A stretch of DNA of 64,000 nucleotides from an uncultured Blautia sp. Its GTDB lineage: Bacteria > Bacillota > Clostridia > Lachnospirales > Lachnospiraceae. The notes beneath the pieces were generated by a model. That model made no database searches. It saw only the letters and a list, made by a program, of their open reading frames with translations, and had not been told where the DNA came from. The DNA lies in contig CAKRXU010000001.1 in NCBI GenBank assembly GCA_934424575.1, positions 1-64,000 on the forward strand, read 5' to 3'. The position numbers and the translations under genes were made by a program. Shown piece by piece: positions 42,964 to 51,625 of the stretch (position 1 is its first letter; each line of letters starts with the position of its first letter).

Positions 42964-43008
42964 AGCATAAAAAAAGAACGGGGACGGTGTTTTGAAAACA
43001 CCGCCCCC
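42964..43008 (-). terminator. Intrinsic terminator after the cytidylate-kinase-like gene
   Basis: CGGTGTTTT (42985-42993) pairs with AAAACACCG (42995-43003), extended by G/C pairs, with TTCTTTTTTTATG on the minus strand. It closes the livKHMGF transcript. Confidence 0.8.
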
Positions 43009-43017
43009 AACTGGCTT

Positions 43018-43644
43018 TTATTTCCCAAGCATAATCTTTAACTGTGCTTCGATCGCATCAACACATTTCTCAAATCCGAGTTTGCCGCTGTTCAGGCAAA
43101 GGTCGTAATTTGTCGCATCGTTCCAGATACCGCCTGCAAATTTTTGGTAGTAGTCCTGTTTGCGCTTGTCATCCTTGAGAAGAAATTTCTCCACATCTTC
43201 TCTTGATCCGGAGATTTTCTCGGAAGCCTGCTCTACACGAAACTCCCATGGTGCATGGATGAATACACGCAAGGTATTCGGACGATCCTTGAATACATAG
43301 TTTACGCAGCGTCCTACGATCACGTAGGATTCTTTTTCTGCAAGGTCGTTGACTACTTTGGCCTGATAGTTAAAAAGGTTCTCATCAGAGATGAAATCCT
43401 TACTGCCCGGCTGGTGCAGGTCTCCCTTGTAGATGCTGTCCTTGCTGCCAAAAAGAGAAGTCTTGACTTTATCTCCCGCTTCTACTTTGCCGAAAAGTTT
43501 TACGTCAATTCCACTCTCATCAGATGCCATCTGAATGATCTGCTTGTCATAGAAAGAAATCCCCAGACGCTCTGCCAGCATTTTGCCGACGGTACGTCCG
43601 CCGCTTCCATACTGTCTTGCAATTGTGATTACAACCTGATCCAT
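43018..43644 (-). CDS. Cytidylate kinase-like family protein
   Basis: A 208-residue P-loop protein starting at MDQVVITIARQYGSGGRTVGKMLA, where the loop is GSGGRTVG rather than a classic GKS/T. This matches the AAA cytidylate-kinase-like family, which is separate from the housekeeping Cmk. SYVIVGRCVNYVF and RVFIHAPWEFRVEQ are typical. Natural substrate unknown. It starts only 13 bases after livF and ends at the operon terminator, so it is co-transcribed with the branched-chain amino acid transporter. Confidence 0.85.
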   Translation of the reverse strand: MDQVVITIARQYGSGGRTVGKMLAERLGISFYDKQIIQMASDESGIDVKLFGKVEAGDKVKTSLFGSKDSIYKGDLHQPGSKDFISDENLFNYQAKVVNDLAEKESYVIVGRCVNYVFKDRPNTLRVFIHAPWEFRVEQASEKISGSREDVEKFLLKDDKRKQDYYQKFAGGIWNDATNYDLCLNSGKLGFEKCVDAIEAQLKIMLGK

Positions 43645-43657
43645 TATTGATTCCTCC

Positions 43658-44368
43658 TTATTCTCCCAGATATGCTTTCTGGACAGATTCATCATGAAGC
43701 AGATCATCTGCTTTGCCTTCCAGAGTAATGCTTCCTGTCTCAAGGACATACGCTCTGTCAGCGATAGAAAGGGCTTTCTTCGCGTTCTGCTCAACGAGGA
43801 GAACGGTTGTGCCGCTTTCACTTACTTCTTTGATAATATCAAAGATCTCATTTACAAAGATCGGAGAAAGACCCATAGACGGCTCATCCATCAGGATGAT
43901 GCTCGGTTTACTCATCAGAGCACGTCCCATTGCAAGCATCTGCTGCTCACCACCGGAAAGTGTACCGGCACGCTGTCCTTTACGTTCTTTCAGACGCGGG
44001 AATCTCTTGTAAACCATCTCGAGGCTCTGTGCGATCTCGTTTTTGTCTTTTCTTGTGTAAGCACCCATCAGAAGGTTTTCGTATACAGACATGTCTGCAA
44101 ATACACGTCTTCCTTCCGGTACGTGTGCCATACCCATCTCGACGATCTTGTGTGCAGGTGTCTTTGTGAGGTCTTTGCCGCCAAACATAATACTTCCTGC
44201 TTTTGCCGGGATGATTCCGGTCAGTGTCTGCAGTGTGGTTGTCTTACCGGCACCGTTCGCACCGATCAGTGCGATAACTTCTCCCTGTTCTACATGAAAG
44301 GAAATTCCCTTCAATGCCTGGATAACACCATAATAAACCTGGAGATCTTTTACTTCCAACATTGACAT
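43658..44368 (-). CDS. livF: Branched-chain amino acid ABC transporter ATP-binding protein
   Basis: A 236-residue ATPase. Walker A is GANGAGKTTTLQ (about 36-47), the signature is LSGGEQQMLAMGRAL, and ILMDEPSMGLSP is Walker B. MAHVPEGRRVFADMSVYENL is specific for LivF. It forms a heterodimer with LivG on the LivHM channel. The order livK-H-M-G-F is the standard one. It follows livG by 13 bases. Confidence 0.95.
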   Translation of the reverse strand: MSMLEVKDLQVYYGVIQALKGISFHVEQGEVIALIGANGAGKTTTLQTLTGIIPAKAGSIMFGGKDLTKTPAHKIVEMGMAHVPEGRRVFADMSVYENLLMGAYTRKDKNEIAQSLEMVYKRFPRLKERKGQRAGTLSGGEQQMLAMGRALMSKPSIILMDEPSMGLSPIFVNEIFDIIKEVSESGTTVLLVEQNAKKALSIADRAYVLETGSITLEGKADDLLHDESVQKAYLGE

Positions 44369-44381
44369 TTGATTTTCCTCC

Positions 44382-45140
44382 TTATTCTCCCAGATATGCA
44401 GTGACTACTGCCGGATCTTTCAGAACCTTCAGAGTCTCGCCCTGTGCAAGCACCTGTCCGAAATTCAGTACGGTTACTTCTTCACAGATACCGCCGACCA
44501 GTTTCATATCATGCTCGATCAGAAGAGTGGTCATATCAAAATGTTTCTGTACGAAACGGATGGTATCCATCAGTTCCTGTGTTTCATTCGGGTTCATACC
44601 TGCAGCCGGCTCATCCAGAAGAAGAAGCTTCGGATTGGTCGCCAGTGCTCTGGCGATCTCGAGTTTACGCTGTTTACCATATGGAAGGTTTCCTGCAAGG
44701 GTATCTGCTTCTTTGTCGAGGTCGAATACCTTGAGGATCTCCATTGCTTTTTCATTCATTTCTTTTTCTACTTTGTGATATTTCGGAAATCTTAAGATTC
44801 CGGTCAGGGTAGAATAAGAATGATGATTGTGAAGTCCGACCTTGACGTTGTCAAGAACCGGCATATCCTTGAACAGACGGATGTTCTGGAATGTTCGCGC
44901 GATACCTGCTTTGTTGATCTCGATCGTGCTCTTACCTGTGATATCCTGTCCGTCCAGTTTGATGATACCCTCGGTCGGTTTGTATACACCTGTGAGAAGG
45001 TTGAAGATTGTTGTTTTGCCGGCACCGTTCGGTCCGATCAGTCCGTAGAGCTGACCTTTTTCGATTGATACATTGAATCCGTCAACTGCGCGAAGACCGC
45101 CGAACTGGATAGCCAGATGATTTACTTCCAACATTGCCAT
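44382..45140 (-). CDS. livG: Branched-chain amino acid ABC transporter ATP-binding protein
   Basis: A 252-residue ATPase. Walker A is GPNGAGKTTIFN, the LivG-specific stretch is GIARTFQNIRLFKDMPVLDNVKVG, and LLLDEPAAGMNPNET is Walker B. The signature motif is degenerate (LPYGKQRKLEIARAL), as is normal for LivG. The C-terminal VLNFGQVLAQGE...VVTAYLGE is conserved. It begins 2 bases after livM. Confidence 0.95.
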   Translation of the reverse strand: MAMLEVNHLAIQFGGLRAVDGFNVSIEKGQLYGLIGPNGAGKTTIFNLLTGVYKPTEGIIKLDGQDITGKSTIEINKAGIARTFQNIRLFKDMPVLDNVKVGLHNHHSYSTLTGILRFPKYHKVEKEMNEKAMEILKVFDLDKEADTLAGNLPYGKQRKLEIARALATNPKLLLLDEPAAGMNPNETQELMDTIRFVQKHFDMTTLLIEHDMKLVGGICEEVTVLNFGQVLAQGETLKVLKDPAVVTAYLGE

Positions 45141-45142
45141 GG

Positions 45143-46213
45143 TTAAGCTGCCTCCTTTTTGTTCTTAGTGCCTTTGATCTTTTCCATTACGCGTGCTCTC
45201 CAGTTTCTTGCTGCCGGTGCCCAGTTAAAGAGCATCATAACGATCAGGACGATCGCATAGATGAGCATACGATAGTTTGCAAATCCACGGAGAAGTTCCG
45301 GAAGTGCATAGAGGATGATTGCTGCGATCATGGAACCTCTCAGGTTTCCGATTCCACCAAGTACGACATATACCAGGATCAGAATTGACATATTGTAGTC
45401 AAATCCGGATACCTTTAACATGGAAAGGTTGTGTGCATAGAGAACACCTGCAACACCTGCGAGGGCTGCGGAGATCGTGAATGCAAGAAGTTTGAACTTG
45501 GTAACATCGATACCTACGGATTCTGCTGCGATACGGTTATCTCTGGTTGCCATGATCGCACGTCCGCTTCTGGAGTTTACAAGGTTCTGAACAACAAATA
45601 AGGTAAGCAGGACCAGAATGATTCCGATTGGGAAGAAATAGTGTTTTACATCTTTATAAAGAGCACCCGTTCCCGAAATACCAAGTGCACCCTTGAGGAT
45701 CTGTTTGCCGCCCGCTGCCATTTTAAGATTTGCAGCCTTTGTAGCAACATGAAGACCATTTTCATCAAATCCAACATACAGGATATTGATCAGGTTCTTG
45801 ATTATCTCACCAAACGCCAGCGTCACGATTGCCAGATAGTCACCGCGAAGTCGGAGTACCGGAATACCGATAAGTACACCAAACACAGCTGCTACTGCTG
45901 CACCGATCAGTATTGCCAGAATAAAACGCGGTACCTGTGGGATATTACTTGCCACATGTGAAAACAGCGCACTTGAGTAAGCACCGACACACATGAATCC
46001 GGCATGTCCAAGACTCAGCTCACCAGAGAAACCAACTACAAGGTTCAGAGATATCGCTGCGATCACATATACACACAGCGGAACTAGAAGACCTGTGATA
46101 AGTCTGGAGAGATGACCTGTGCCGGAAAGGATCTGTACGATCACAAACAGCGCGATTACAATTCCATAGTTTATCAGATTATTTTTTGTTGTTTTGTCCA
46201 TATTTTTTTTCAT
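45143..46213 (-). CDS. livM: Branched-chain amino acid ABC transporter permease
   Basis: A 356-residue membrane permease with about ten segments. Family motifs include LNLVVGFSGELSLGHAGFMCVGAYSSAL, RLRGDYLAIVTLAFGEI and the coupling region SRSGRAIMATRDNRIAAESVGIDVTKFKLLAF. ATG at 46213 follows GAGGTGG; an earlier GTG lies within that site. It starts 12 bases after livH. Confidence 0.94.
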   Translation of the reverse strand: MKKNMDKTTKNNLINYGIVIALFVIVQILSGTGHLSRLITGLLVPLCVYVIAAISLNLVVGFSGELSLGHAGFMCVGAYSSALFSHVASNIPQVPRFILAILIGAAVAAVFGVLIGIPVLRLRGDYLAIVTLAFGEIIKNLINILYVGFDENGLHVATKAANLKMAAGGKQILKGALGISGTGALYKDVKHYFFPIGIILVLLTLFVVQNLVNSRSGRAIMATRDNRIAAESVGIDVTKFKLLAFTISAALAGVAGVLYAHNLSMLKVSGFDYNMSILILVYVVLGGIGNLRGSMIAAIILYALPELLRGFANYRMLIYAIVLIVMMLFNWAPAARNWRARVMEKIKGTKNKKEAA

Positions 46214-46225
46214 TCTGACCACCTC

Positions 46226-47110
46226 TTATACTTTCTCCTGGATGTTCTTGCCGAACAATCCGGTAGGTTTTACAAGAAGCACTACGATCAGAACTGCAAA
46301 ACAGATCGCATCTGCCACCTGGGATGAGATATAGGCCTTTCCGAAAATCTCAATGATACCAAGAAGGATTCCACCAACCATAGCTCCCGGAATAGATCCG
46401 ATACCACCAAATACAGCTGCTACGAAGGCCTTGATACCAGGCATTGCTCCTGTATATGGTGTCAGTGTCGGATAAGTCTGACAGAGAAGAAGTCCTGCAA
46501 TTGCTGCAAGTCCTGAACCAATTGCAAATGTAAGGGAAATTGTTGCATTCACATTGACTCCCATCAGCTGTGCTGCGTCACGGTCTTCGGATACTGCCTG
46601 CATGGCACGTCCCGGTTTGGTCTTCTGTACAAAAAACATCAGTCCGACCATGATCACGATACAGGTAAGGATCGTCACGATCGTGATTCCCTTGATGACC
46701 AGTTCTCCTCCAAAAAGGGAAAGTGACGGTACGTCGATAACGGTTACAAAACTTTTGGCATCTGCACCAAAGATCAGTAAGGCCAGGTTCTGAAGCAGAT
46801 AACTGACACCGATCGCGGTGATCAGTACTGCCAGATTTGACGATGCTTTACGGAGCGGGCTGTATGCAACCTTCTCGATCACCATACCAAGAACGGTACA
46901 GAAGATCACGGAAAGTACAATAGCCAGCACCGGCGACATTCCTCCCTTTGTAACAGCAGTAAGGATCACAAACGCACCAACCATGATGACATCACCATGA
47001 GCAAAGTTCAGCATTTTTGCAATACCATATACCATTGTGTACCCGAGTGCAATGATCGCATAGATGCTGCCCAGGCTGATTCCATCTTTTAAATATGATA
47101 TAAAACTCAT
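46226..47110 (-). CDS. livH: Branched-chain amino acid ABC transporter permease
   Basis: A 294-residue membrane permease. MLNFAHGDVIMVGAFV is the LivH hallmark, and KPGRAMQAVSEDRDAAQLMGVNVN is the coupling loop to the ATPases. It pairs with LivM. A hairpin in the 98-base gap after livK probably lowers its expression relative to the binding protein. Confidence 0.94.
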   Translation of the reverse strand: MSFISYLKDGISLGSIYAIIALGYTMVYGIAKMLNFAHGDVIMVGAFVILTAVTKGGMSPVLAIVLSVIFCTVLGMVIEKVAYSPLRKASSNLAVLITAIGVSYLLQNLALLIFGADAKSFVTVIDVPSLSLFGGELVIKGITIVTILTCIVIMVGLMFFVQKTKPGRAMQAVSEDRDAAQLMGVNVNATISLTFAIGSGLAAIAGLLLCQTYPTLTPYTGAMPGIKAFVAAVFGGIGSIPGAMVGGILLGIIEIFGKAYISSQVADAICFAVLIVVLLVKPTGLFGKNIQEKV

Positions 47111-47153
47111 AATGCACCTCTTTAATTTATTATCTTATTAGTGCAAGAAAGGA

Positions 47154-47183
47154 GGACGGTCCTGTGATAACAGGCAACCGTCC
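47154..47183 (-). promoter_or_regulatory. Intercistronic hairpin between livK and livH
   Basis: GGACGG (47154-47159) pairs with CCGTCC (47178-47183) and CCTGT with ACAGG inside it, followed on the minus strand by TCCTTTCTT. It looks like a partial terminator or an RNA-stability element that keeps livK transcripts more abundant. Confidence 0.55.
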
Positions 47184-47208
47184 CCCGTCCTCTTATTTCA
47201 GTATACTG

Positions 47209-48369
47209 TTAGTTCATTTCCACGTAAGCACCATCTTTGATCTCGAAAGCTTTTGGCTCTTTATCACATTCGCCGTCTTCGGACCATTTTGCCTTACCTG
47301 TCAGACCATCAAGTTCAATGTTCAGCATGGAAGCTGACATTGCAGCACTGATGTCTTCATTAGACATATCCGGTGTGATTGCCGCATCGTTTGCAGCAAG
47401 CTGCATTGCAAAAAGTACGTCATAAGCATCTGCTGCGAACTGGTTCGGAACCTCGTTCTTATTTGCTGCTTCATATGCCTCAACAAATGCTTTGGATTTT
47501 TCATCTTCAGATGTTGCAGAGAAAGGTGTCAGAAGCATAACGCCCTCTGCAAGAGATGTATCGAAGTTTTCTACTCCAAGAATACCATCCATACCGTCTA
47601 CACCAAATTTCTTGATGTCATCCATTCCTGCATCATGAGCCTGCTGAAGGATCAGAGCATTGTCAGAATAGTAGTTTGGAAGGAACAGAAGCTCTGCTCC
47701 GCTGTCTTTGATCTTTTTGAGCTGTACGGAATAATCTGTGTTGTTGTCTGTTGTGTAAGCTTCGTCAGCTACAACCTCCAGACCATTCTCTTCTGCTGCT
47801 GCAACAAAGGCATCATGTACTCCTGAGTTGTAGTCTGCCATGGAATCATAGAGAACAGCTACCTTGGTAGCAAGCTTATGTTCACCGATGAACTCAGCAG
47901 ATTTTGTTCCCTGTGCAGGGTCTGTGAAACACATACGGAATTCATTGCTGCCTGCGGTGATACAGTCTAATGCTGTACCTGACGGAGTGAACAGGAATGT
48001 GCTCTCTGCTGCTTCTGCACCAACTGCGATGCAGGCACCGGATGTTACTGTACCACAGAGCATCTGCATTCCCTTGTCCAGAAGGTCATTATATGCATTT
48101 ACTGCCTTCTCCGGATCACCCTGATCATCACCTGCATCAAGGATCTCTACATTATATCCGTTAAATCCACCGTTTGCATTGATCTCTTCTGCTGCAACCT
48201 GTGCTGCGTGATATACACCAAGACCATACTGTGCATAATCGCCTGTCATAGGTCCGATCACACCGATCTTGAAGGTCTCATCCTCTGCCGCGAATACAGA
48301 TACTGGCATCATTGTTGCTGTCATGGCCACTGCTGCTGTTAAACTAAGTACTTTCTTCCAGTTTTTCAT
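47209..48369 (-). CDS. livK: Branched-chain amino acid-binding protein
   Basis: A 386-residue periplasmic-type binding protein (Peripla_BP_6) with a signal peptide ending near SVFAAEDE. The mature start FKIGVIGPMTGDYAQYGLG is typical, as are AAQVAAEEINANGG, EILDAGDDQGDPEKAVNAYNDL and TAGSNEFRMCFTDPAQG. No lipobox cysteine is seen, which is odd for a Gram-positive binding protein, so retention may be by charge or by a non-lipid route. First gene of the operon. Confidence 0.94.
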   Translation of the reverse strand: MKNWKKVLSLTAAVAMTATMMPVSVFAAEDETFKIGVIGPMTGDYAQYGLGVYHAAQVAAEEINANGGFNGYNVEILDAGDDQGDPEKAVNAYNDLLDKGMQMLCGTVTSGACIAVGAEAAESTFLFTPSGTALDCITAGSNEFRMCFTDPAQGTKSAEFIGEHKLATKVAVLYDSMADYNSGVHDAFVAAAEENGLEVVADEAYTTDNNTDYSVQLKKIKDSGAELLFLPNYYSDNALILQQAHDAGMDDIKKFGVDGMDGILGVENFDTSLAEGVMLLTPFSATSEDEKSKAFVEAYEAANKNEVPNQFAADAYDVLFAMQLAANDAAITPDMSNEDISAAMSASMLNIELDGLTGKAKWSEDGECDKEPKAFEIKDGAYVEMN

Positions 48370-48418
48370 AATAAAGCTCCTCCTTTTACTTTAACTCGCT
48401 AATACTTTAATGTTTTTG

Positions 48419-48447
48419 ATTATAGCATCTGATATATGTGATTGCAA
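48419..48447 (-). promoter_or_regulatory. Promoter of the liv operon
   Basis: TTGCAA (48442-48447), 17 bases, TATAAT (48419-48424) on the minus strand, about 50 bases before livK. Confidence 0.75.
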
Positions 48448-48516
48448 GGTAAATTTTAGATTTCTTTAAGAATTTGTTTATTTCGTGAGGATATGTGTTC
48501 TTGCAGCACGGACTTT

Positions 48517-49995
48517 TCATTCAAATCTGACAGTCATATTCTCCGGGATATGATAAAATTCCTTAAATTTTTCTGCCCATATCTCATCTATCGGTTCCGT
48601 ATATCCTGTATAATCACTGAATGGCATGACCGGAAGTGTCAGCTCCTTTACATTCTGTTCGACTGCCTCTTCGATCAGTTCTGCTCTGTAATCACTGTAC
48701 TTCCCTATTATCATAAAAATCCTCACATAAAATAATGCTGAAATACAAACTGCCACTGCAAGGATCAATGCCGGATAAAAAACCTGTATTTCTTCTCTCT
48801 TTTTTAGAAGATATTGAAGAATCTTTACCGCCGCCAGCACTTCAAACACATAAGAAATATAAAAGCATCTCGGACCGATTGGATCCGCTGCAATAAGCGG
48901 TGCTGCAAAAGCCAGCGAACCAAGATATGTAATACAGATGGAAAACCGTTCTTCTTTTTCTGTAAACATCCAGACACAGAGAAGCACATTTATAAAAAAT
49001 ACTATGGAAAGAAGTGCCATAATCCCTCTGTCCACCGCCTGGTTTCCATCAAATGTCCACTCTGGACAAATTCTGTGAAAAATACTGTACACACTGTAGC
49101 CCCAGAAAACGACCAGCATCTCTGCTGCTGCAAAACTTTGTTTTCTTTTTTTCAGGATCAGAGCAGTCAGCAAAACTGCAAGTATCACTGTCAGTACCCA
49201 GTTATTCAGAACCAGGTTTGTCCATATCCTGACAACAAACCTCTGGAGCAGTACTCCTGCACTCATATCAATGCTTTTATAGGTTTTTCCATTATGCACT
49301 GCCGCACTGGAATATGCCGAATTAGAAAACATGACCACCGCCCCCAGAATTGCGGACCACAGATAATTCACTTCTATTAAATAAATCTTTCTGTATCTGA
49401 CACCAGTGTAAATCATCATCCATACTGCATATGCAACAACAATGATCGTTATATTTTCGCTGAATAGCTGGACACATATTCCCAGTGGGATGACTGCCAA
49501 AGTTTGAAACCATGAGTATTTTTCCACTTTATTTCTGTAAAGCTCATCTGTCCATATAAAATAGACCAGAAACAATGGCACCGGAACTTCGTAATTAACA
49601 AAAGCTGCCGGCCATCCATAGCTCTGCCCATACAGGGAAGCCGGGACAGCGAGTAACAATAAGATGAGGCTCAGAAGAAGAAGCGGGTCTGACTTATCTT
49701 TTTCTGAAAAAGTTTTTCTTCGCACACTCATTTCCATCAGCCATACGATTAGCACCATACATACGGATATTACAAGTGTTTTTGCCACTTCTGACCTTGT
49801 GATCAGCAATGCCAGAATATTTCCCAGATATCTTCCATTATATCCCGAAAAGCCTCTCTTCATCAGTTCCACTCTCTGAGGAAGTCCCCACTTCCACTCA
49901 TCAAGGCAGTATGGGACTTTATATCCCAAATATACAAACAACATAAAAAATGCAGCATAAATAAAATATCTTACCCTGTTATCTTTGATCTTCAT
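48517..49995 (-). CDS. Polytopic membrane protein, possibly a GT-C type glycosyltransferase (DUF6056-like)
   Basis: A 492-residue protein with about eleven membrane segments. The start MKIKDNRVRYF has a purine-rich ribosome site just upstream. The first loop has CLDEWKWGLPQRVELM...YNGRYLGN, where an acidic pair after the first segment and an N/GRYLG turn recall the GT-C fold and the DUF6056/GtrII-like families. A soluble C-terminal tail follows (SDYTGYTEPIDEIWAEKFKEFYHIPENM). The donor and acceptor are unknown. It lies alone between the liv promoter and the rplT terminator. Confidence 0.7.
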   Translation of the reverse strand: MKIKDNRVRYFIYAAFFMLFVYLGYKVPYCLDEWKWGLPQRVELMKRGFSGYNGRYLGNILALLITRSEVAKTLVISVCMVLIVWLMEMSVRRKTFSEKDKSDPLLLLSLILLLLAVPASLYGQSYGWPAAFVNYEVPVPLFLVYFIWTDELYRNKVEKYSWFQTLAVIPLGICVQLFSENITIIVVAYAVWMMIYTGVRYRKIYLIEVNYLWSAILGAVVMFSNSAYSSAAVHNGKTYKSIDMSAGVLLQRFVVRIWTNLVLNNWVLTVILAVLLTALILKKRKQSFAAAEMLVVFWGYSVYSIFHRICPEWTFDGNQAVDRGIMALLSIVFFINVLLCVWMFTEKEERFSICITYLGSLAFAAPLIAADPIGPRCFYISYVFEVLAAVKILQYLLKKREEIQVFYPALILAVAVCISALFYVRIFMIIGKYSDYRAELIEEAVEQNVKELTLPVMPFSDYTGYTEPIDEIWAEKFKEFYHIPENMTVRFE

Positions 49996-50019
49996 CTTCT
50001 CTCTCCCTGAAACTGCCAC

Positions 50020-50053
50020 AAAAAAAGACCGCAGTTATAAACTCTGCGGTCTT
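50020..50053 (-). terminator. Intrinsic terminator after rplT
   Basis: AAGACCGCAG (50025-50034) pairs perfectly with CTGCGGTCTT (50044-50053); seven T residues follow on the minus strand. It is 15 bases after the stop. Confidence 0.85.
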
Positions 50054-50068
50054 TTCAGGCATATTAAC

Positions 50069-50425
50069 TTATGCTACTGCTTTCTTAGCGATTTCAGCAA
50101 GTGCTGCGAATCCCTCTGCATCGTTTACAGCGAGCTCTGCAAGCATTTTTCTGTTGATGTCAACGTTTGCTACTTTGAGTCCGTGCATCATTTTGCTGTA
50201 GGAAAGTCCGTTCATTCTGGCTGCTGCGTTGATACGAGCGATCCAGAGCTGTCTGAACTGACGTTTTTTCTGTTTACGTCCTGCATAAGAGCTTGCAAGT
50301 GCTCTCATAACAGACTGTTTTGCTACTCTATACTGTTTGGAACGAGCTCCTCTGTAGCCCTTTGCCAGTTTTAATGTACGGTTATGTCTTTTTTTTGCGT
50401 TTAATCCGCCTTTAATTCTTGCCAT
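50069..50425 (-). CDS. rplT: 50S ribosomal protein L20
   Basis: A 118-residue ribosomal protein needed early in large-subunit assembly. The N-terminus [33 protein letters not shown] and [20 protein letters not shown] are highly conserved. It is the last gene of infC-rpmI-rplT; in Bacillus this protein represses the operon by binding the leader RNA. Confidence 0.97.
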   Translation of the reverse strand: MARIKGGLNAKKRHNRTLKLAKGYRGARSKQYRVAKQSVMRALASSYAGRKQKKRQFRQLWIARINAAARMNGLSYSKMMHGLKVANVDINRKMLAELAVNDAEGFAALAEIAKKAVA

Positions 50426-50475
50426 TTCTTATATTTCCTCCTGTTTGTCTTCTGATATCGTCCGCTGCCTGTTAA

Positions 50476-50673
50476 TTATAAATATGGCAGAGCTTTCTTA
50501 ATATTCTTCAGGTTTGTAGAATCAACAACAGTAGCTTTTCTCAGGTTTCTCTTTCTCTTCTGAGATTTCTTTGTTAAGATATGGCTCTTATAAGCTTTAT
50601 TTCTCATGATCTTTCCAGTTCCGGTCTTTTTGAAACGTTTTGCTGCTGCTCTACAAGTTTTAATCTTAGGCAT
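50476..50673 (-). CDS. rpmI: 50S ribosomal protein L35
   Basis: A 65-residue basic ribosomal protein, [22 protein letters not shown] at the start and [20 protein letters not shown] after it. Its length and middle position between infC and rplT are as expected. AGGAGG precedes the ATG. Confidence 0.97.
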   Translation of the reverse strand: MPKIKTCRAAAKRFKKTGTGKIMRNKAYKSHILTKKSQKRKRNLRKATVVDSTNLKNIKKALPYL

Positions 50674-50759
50674 TGTTATTTCCTCCTTGATTCGTGGTTC
50701 TGTTTTTTATTTCACATTACCAGGTTCATGCACCAATGGCACAGTGCTCTGATAACTGC

Positions 50760-51266
50760 TTAACGCTTTTCGCTGAGAAACATGGTCATGCTTCTTCCTT
50801 CGATCTTAGGCGCTTTCTCTACGGTTGCAACGTCTGCGAGAAGTTCTGCAAAATCGTCGAGCACGTGTCTGCTGCTTGCCATGTGCGCCATCTCTCTTCC
50901 TCTGAAACGAAGTGTAACCTTTACGCGGTCACCCTTGGAAAGGAACTTTCTTGCTGCATTGACCTTGGTCTTTAAGTCATTTGTATCAATGTTTGGTGAA
51001 AGACGTACTTCCTTGATGTCGATCGTCTTCTGTTTCTTCTTAGCTTCTTTTTCCTTACGGGAGAGCTCATAACGGTATTTACCGTAATCGATGATCTTGC
51101 ACACCGGTGGTTTTGCCTGTGGTGCGATCTTTACAAGGTCAAGTCCTGCTTCCTGTGCCTTCGCCATTGCTTCTCTGGCTGACACGATTCCGAGCTGTGC
51201 TCCGTCCGGTCCGATCAGACGCACCTCTCTGTCTCTGATCTGTTCGTTAATCATTAAATTGCTAAT
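50760..51266 (-). CDS. infC: Translation initiation factor IF-3, AUU start codon
   Basis: A 168-residue factor that keeps the 30S subunit free and proofreads start codons. The only well-placed ribosome site, GGAGGTG (51274-51280), lies 7 bases before an in-frame ATT (51264-51266), while the first ATG is 22 bases away. IF-3 genes of many bacteria start with AUU so that the factor can limit its own synthesis, and I place the start there. The conserved body reads INEQIRDREVRLIGPDG, PVCKIIDYGKYRYE, VKVTLRFRGREMAH, and the C-terminal EGRSMTMFL. Confidence 0.94.
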   Translation of the reverse strand: MSNLMINEQIRDREVRLIGPDGAQLGIVSAREAMAKAQEAGLDLVKIAPQAKPPVCKIIDYGKYRYELSRKEKEAKKKQKTIDIKEVRLSPNIDTNDLKTKVNAARKFLSKGDRVKVTLRFRGREMAHMASSRHVLDDFAELLADVATVEKAPKIEGRSMTMFLSEKR

Positions 51267-51508
51267 TGTAGTACACCTCCATACCTGTGAATAAATGATA
51301 TGCCTGACTCTCAGTCACCCTTCAAAAAATAAAGAGCATGGACAGAATCCACACTCTATTATACCCAGTGATGCATGAACAAAATGCCATGCGATATCCA
51401 GAATCTGAAAAGATCCTGCCATATATCTCTGCATATAAACCTGAGACACAATCTCTCTGTGCTGAGGTGAGAGTGAAACTCTGCTTTGTTTTCTTTACGT
51501 ACTTTAAC
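51267..51508 (-). promoter_or_regulatory. Leader of infC-rpmI-rplT with attenuator
   Basis: The transcript leader is about 235 bases. It ends in an intrinsic terminator: AGAGCATGGA (51333-51342) pairs fully with TCCACACTCT (51348-51357), using two G-U pairs, and the minus strand continues TTATTTTTT (51324-51332). The upstream part has other short stems. This layout matches the L20 leader of Firmicutes, where L20 binding promotes premature termination. I infer the same control here. Confidence 0.72.
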
Positions 51509-51537
51509 AATATACTATTCCTTCCAGAGAAAGTCAA
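51509..51537 (-). promoter_or_regulatory. Promoter of infC-rpmI-rplT
   Basis: TTGACT (51532-51537), 17 bases, TATATT (51509-51514) on the minus strand. Confidence 0.72.
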
Positions 51538-51561
51538 GAAGTTTTTTTGTATATTTTAATT

Positions 51562-51604
51562 TTTTTTGCGAATACTAGAATACGGACATACGTCCCGCAA
51601 AAAA
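51562..51604. promoter_or_regulatory. Inverted repeat upstream of the DUF1540 gene
   Basis: TTTTTTGCG (51562-51570) and CGCAAAAAA (51596-51604) form 9-base arms, with a smaller GGAC-atac-GTCC stem inside. A possible -10 box (TAGAAT, 51576-51581) lies in the loop but lacks a good -35. It may be an operator or an RNA structure. Confidence 0.4.
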
Positions 51605-51625
51605 TCAATCAAGGAGGAATGAACT

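Noticed and set aside
43645..43821. 59-codon N-terminal extension of the cytidylate-kinase-like gene
   Set aside because: It runs into livF, lacks a ribosome site, and the P-loop begins right after the inner ATG with AGGAGG upstream.
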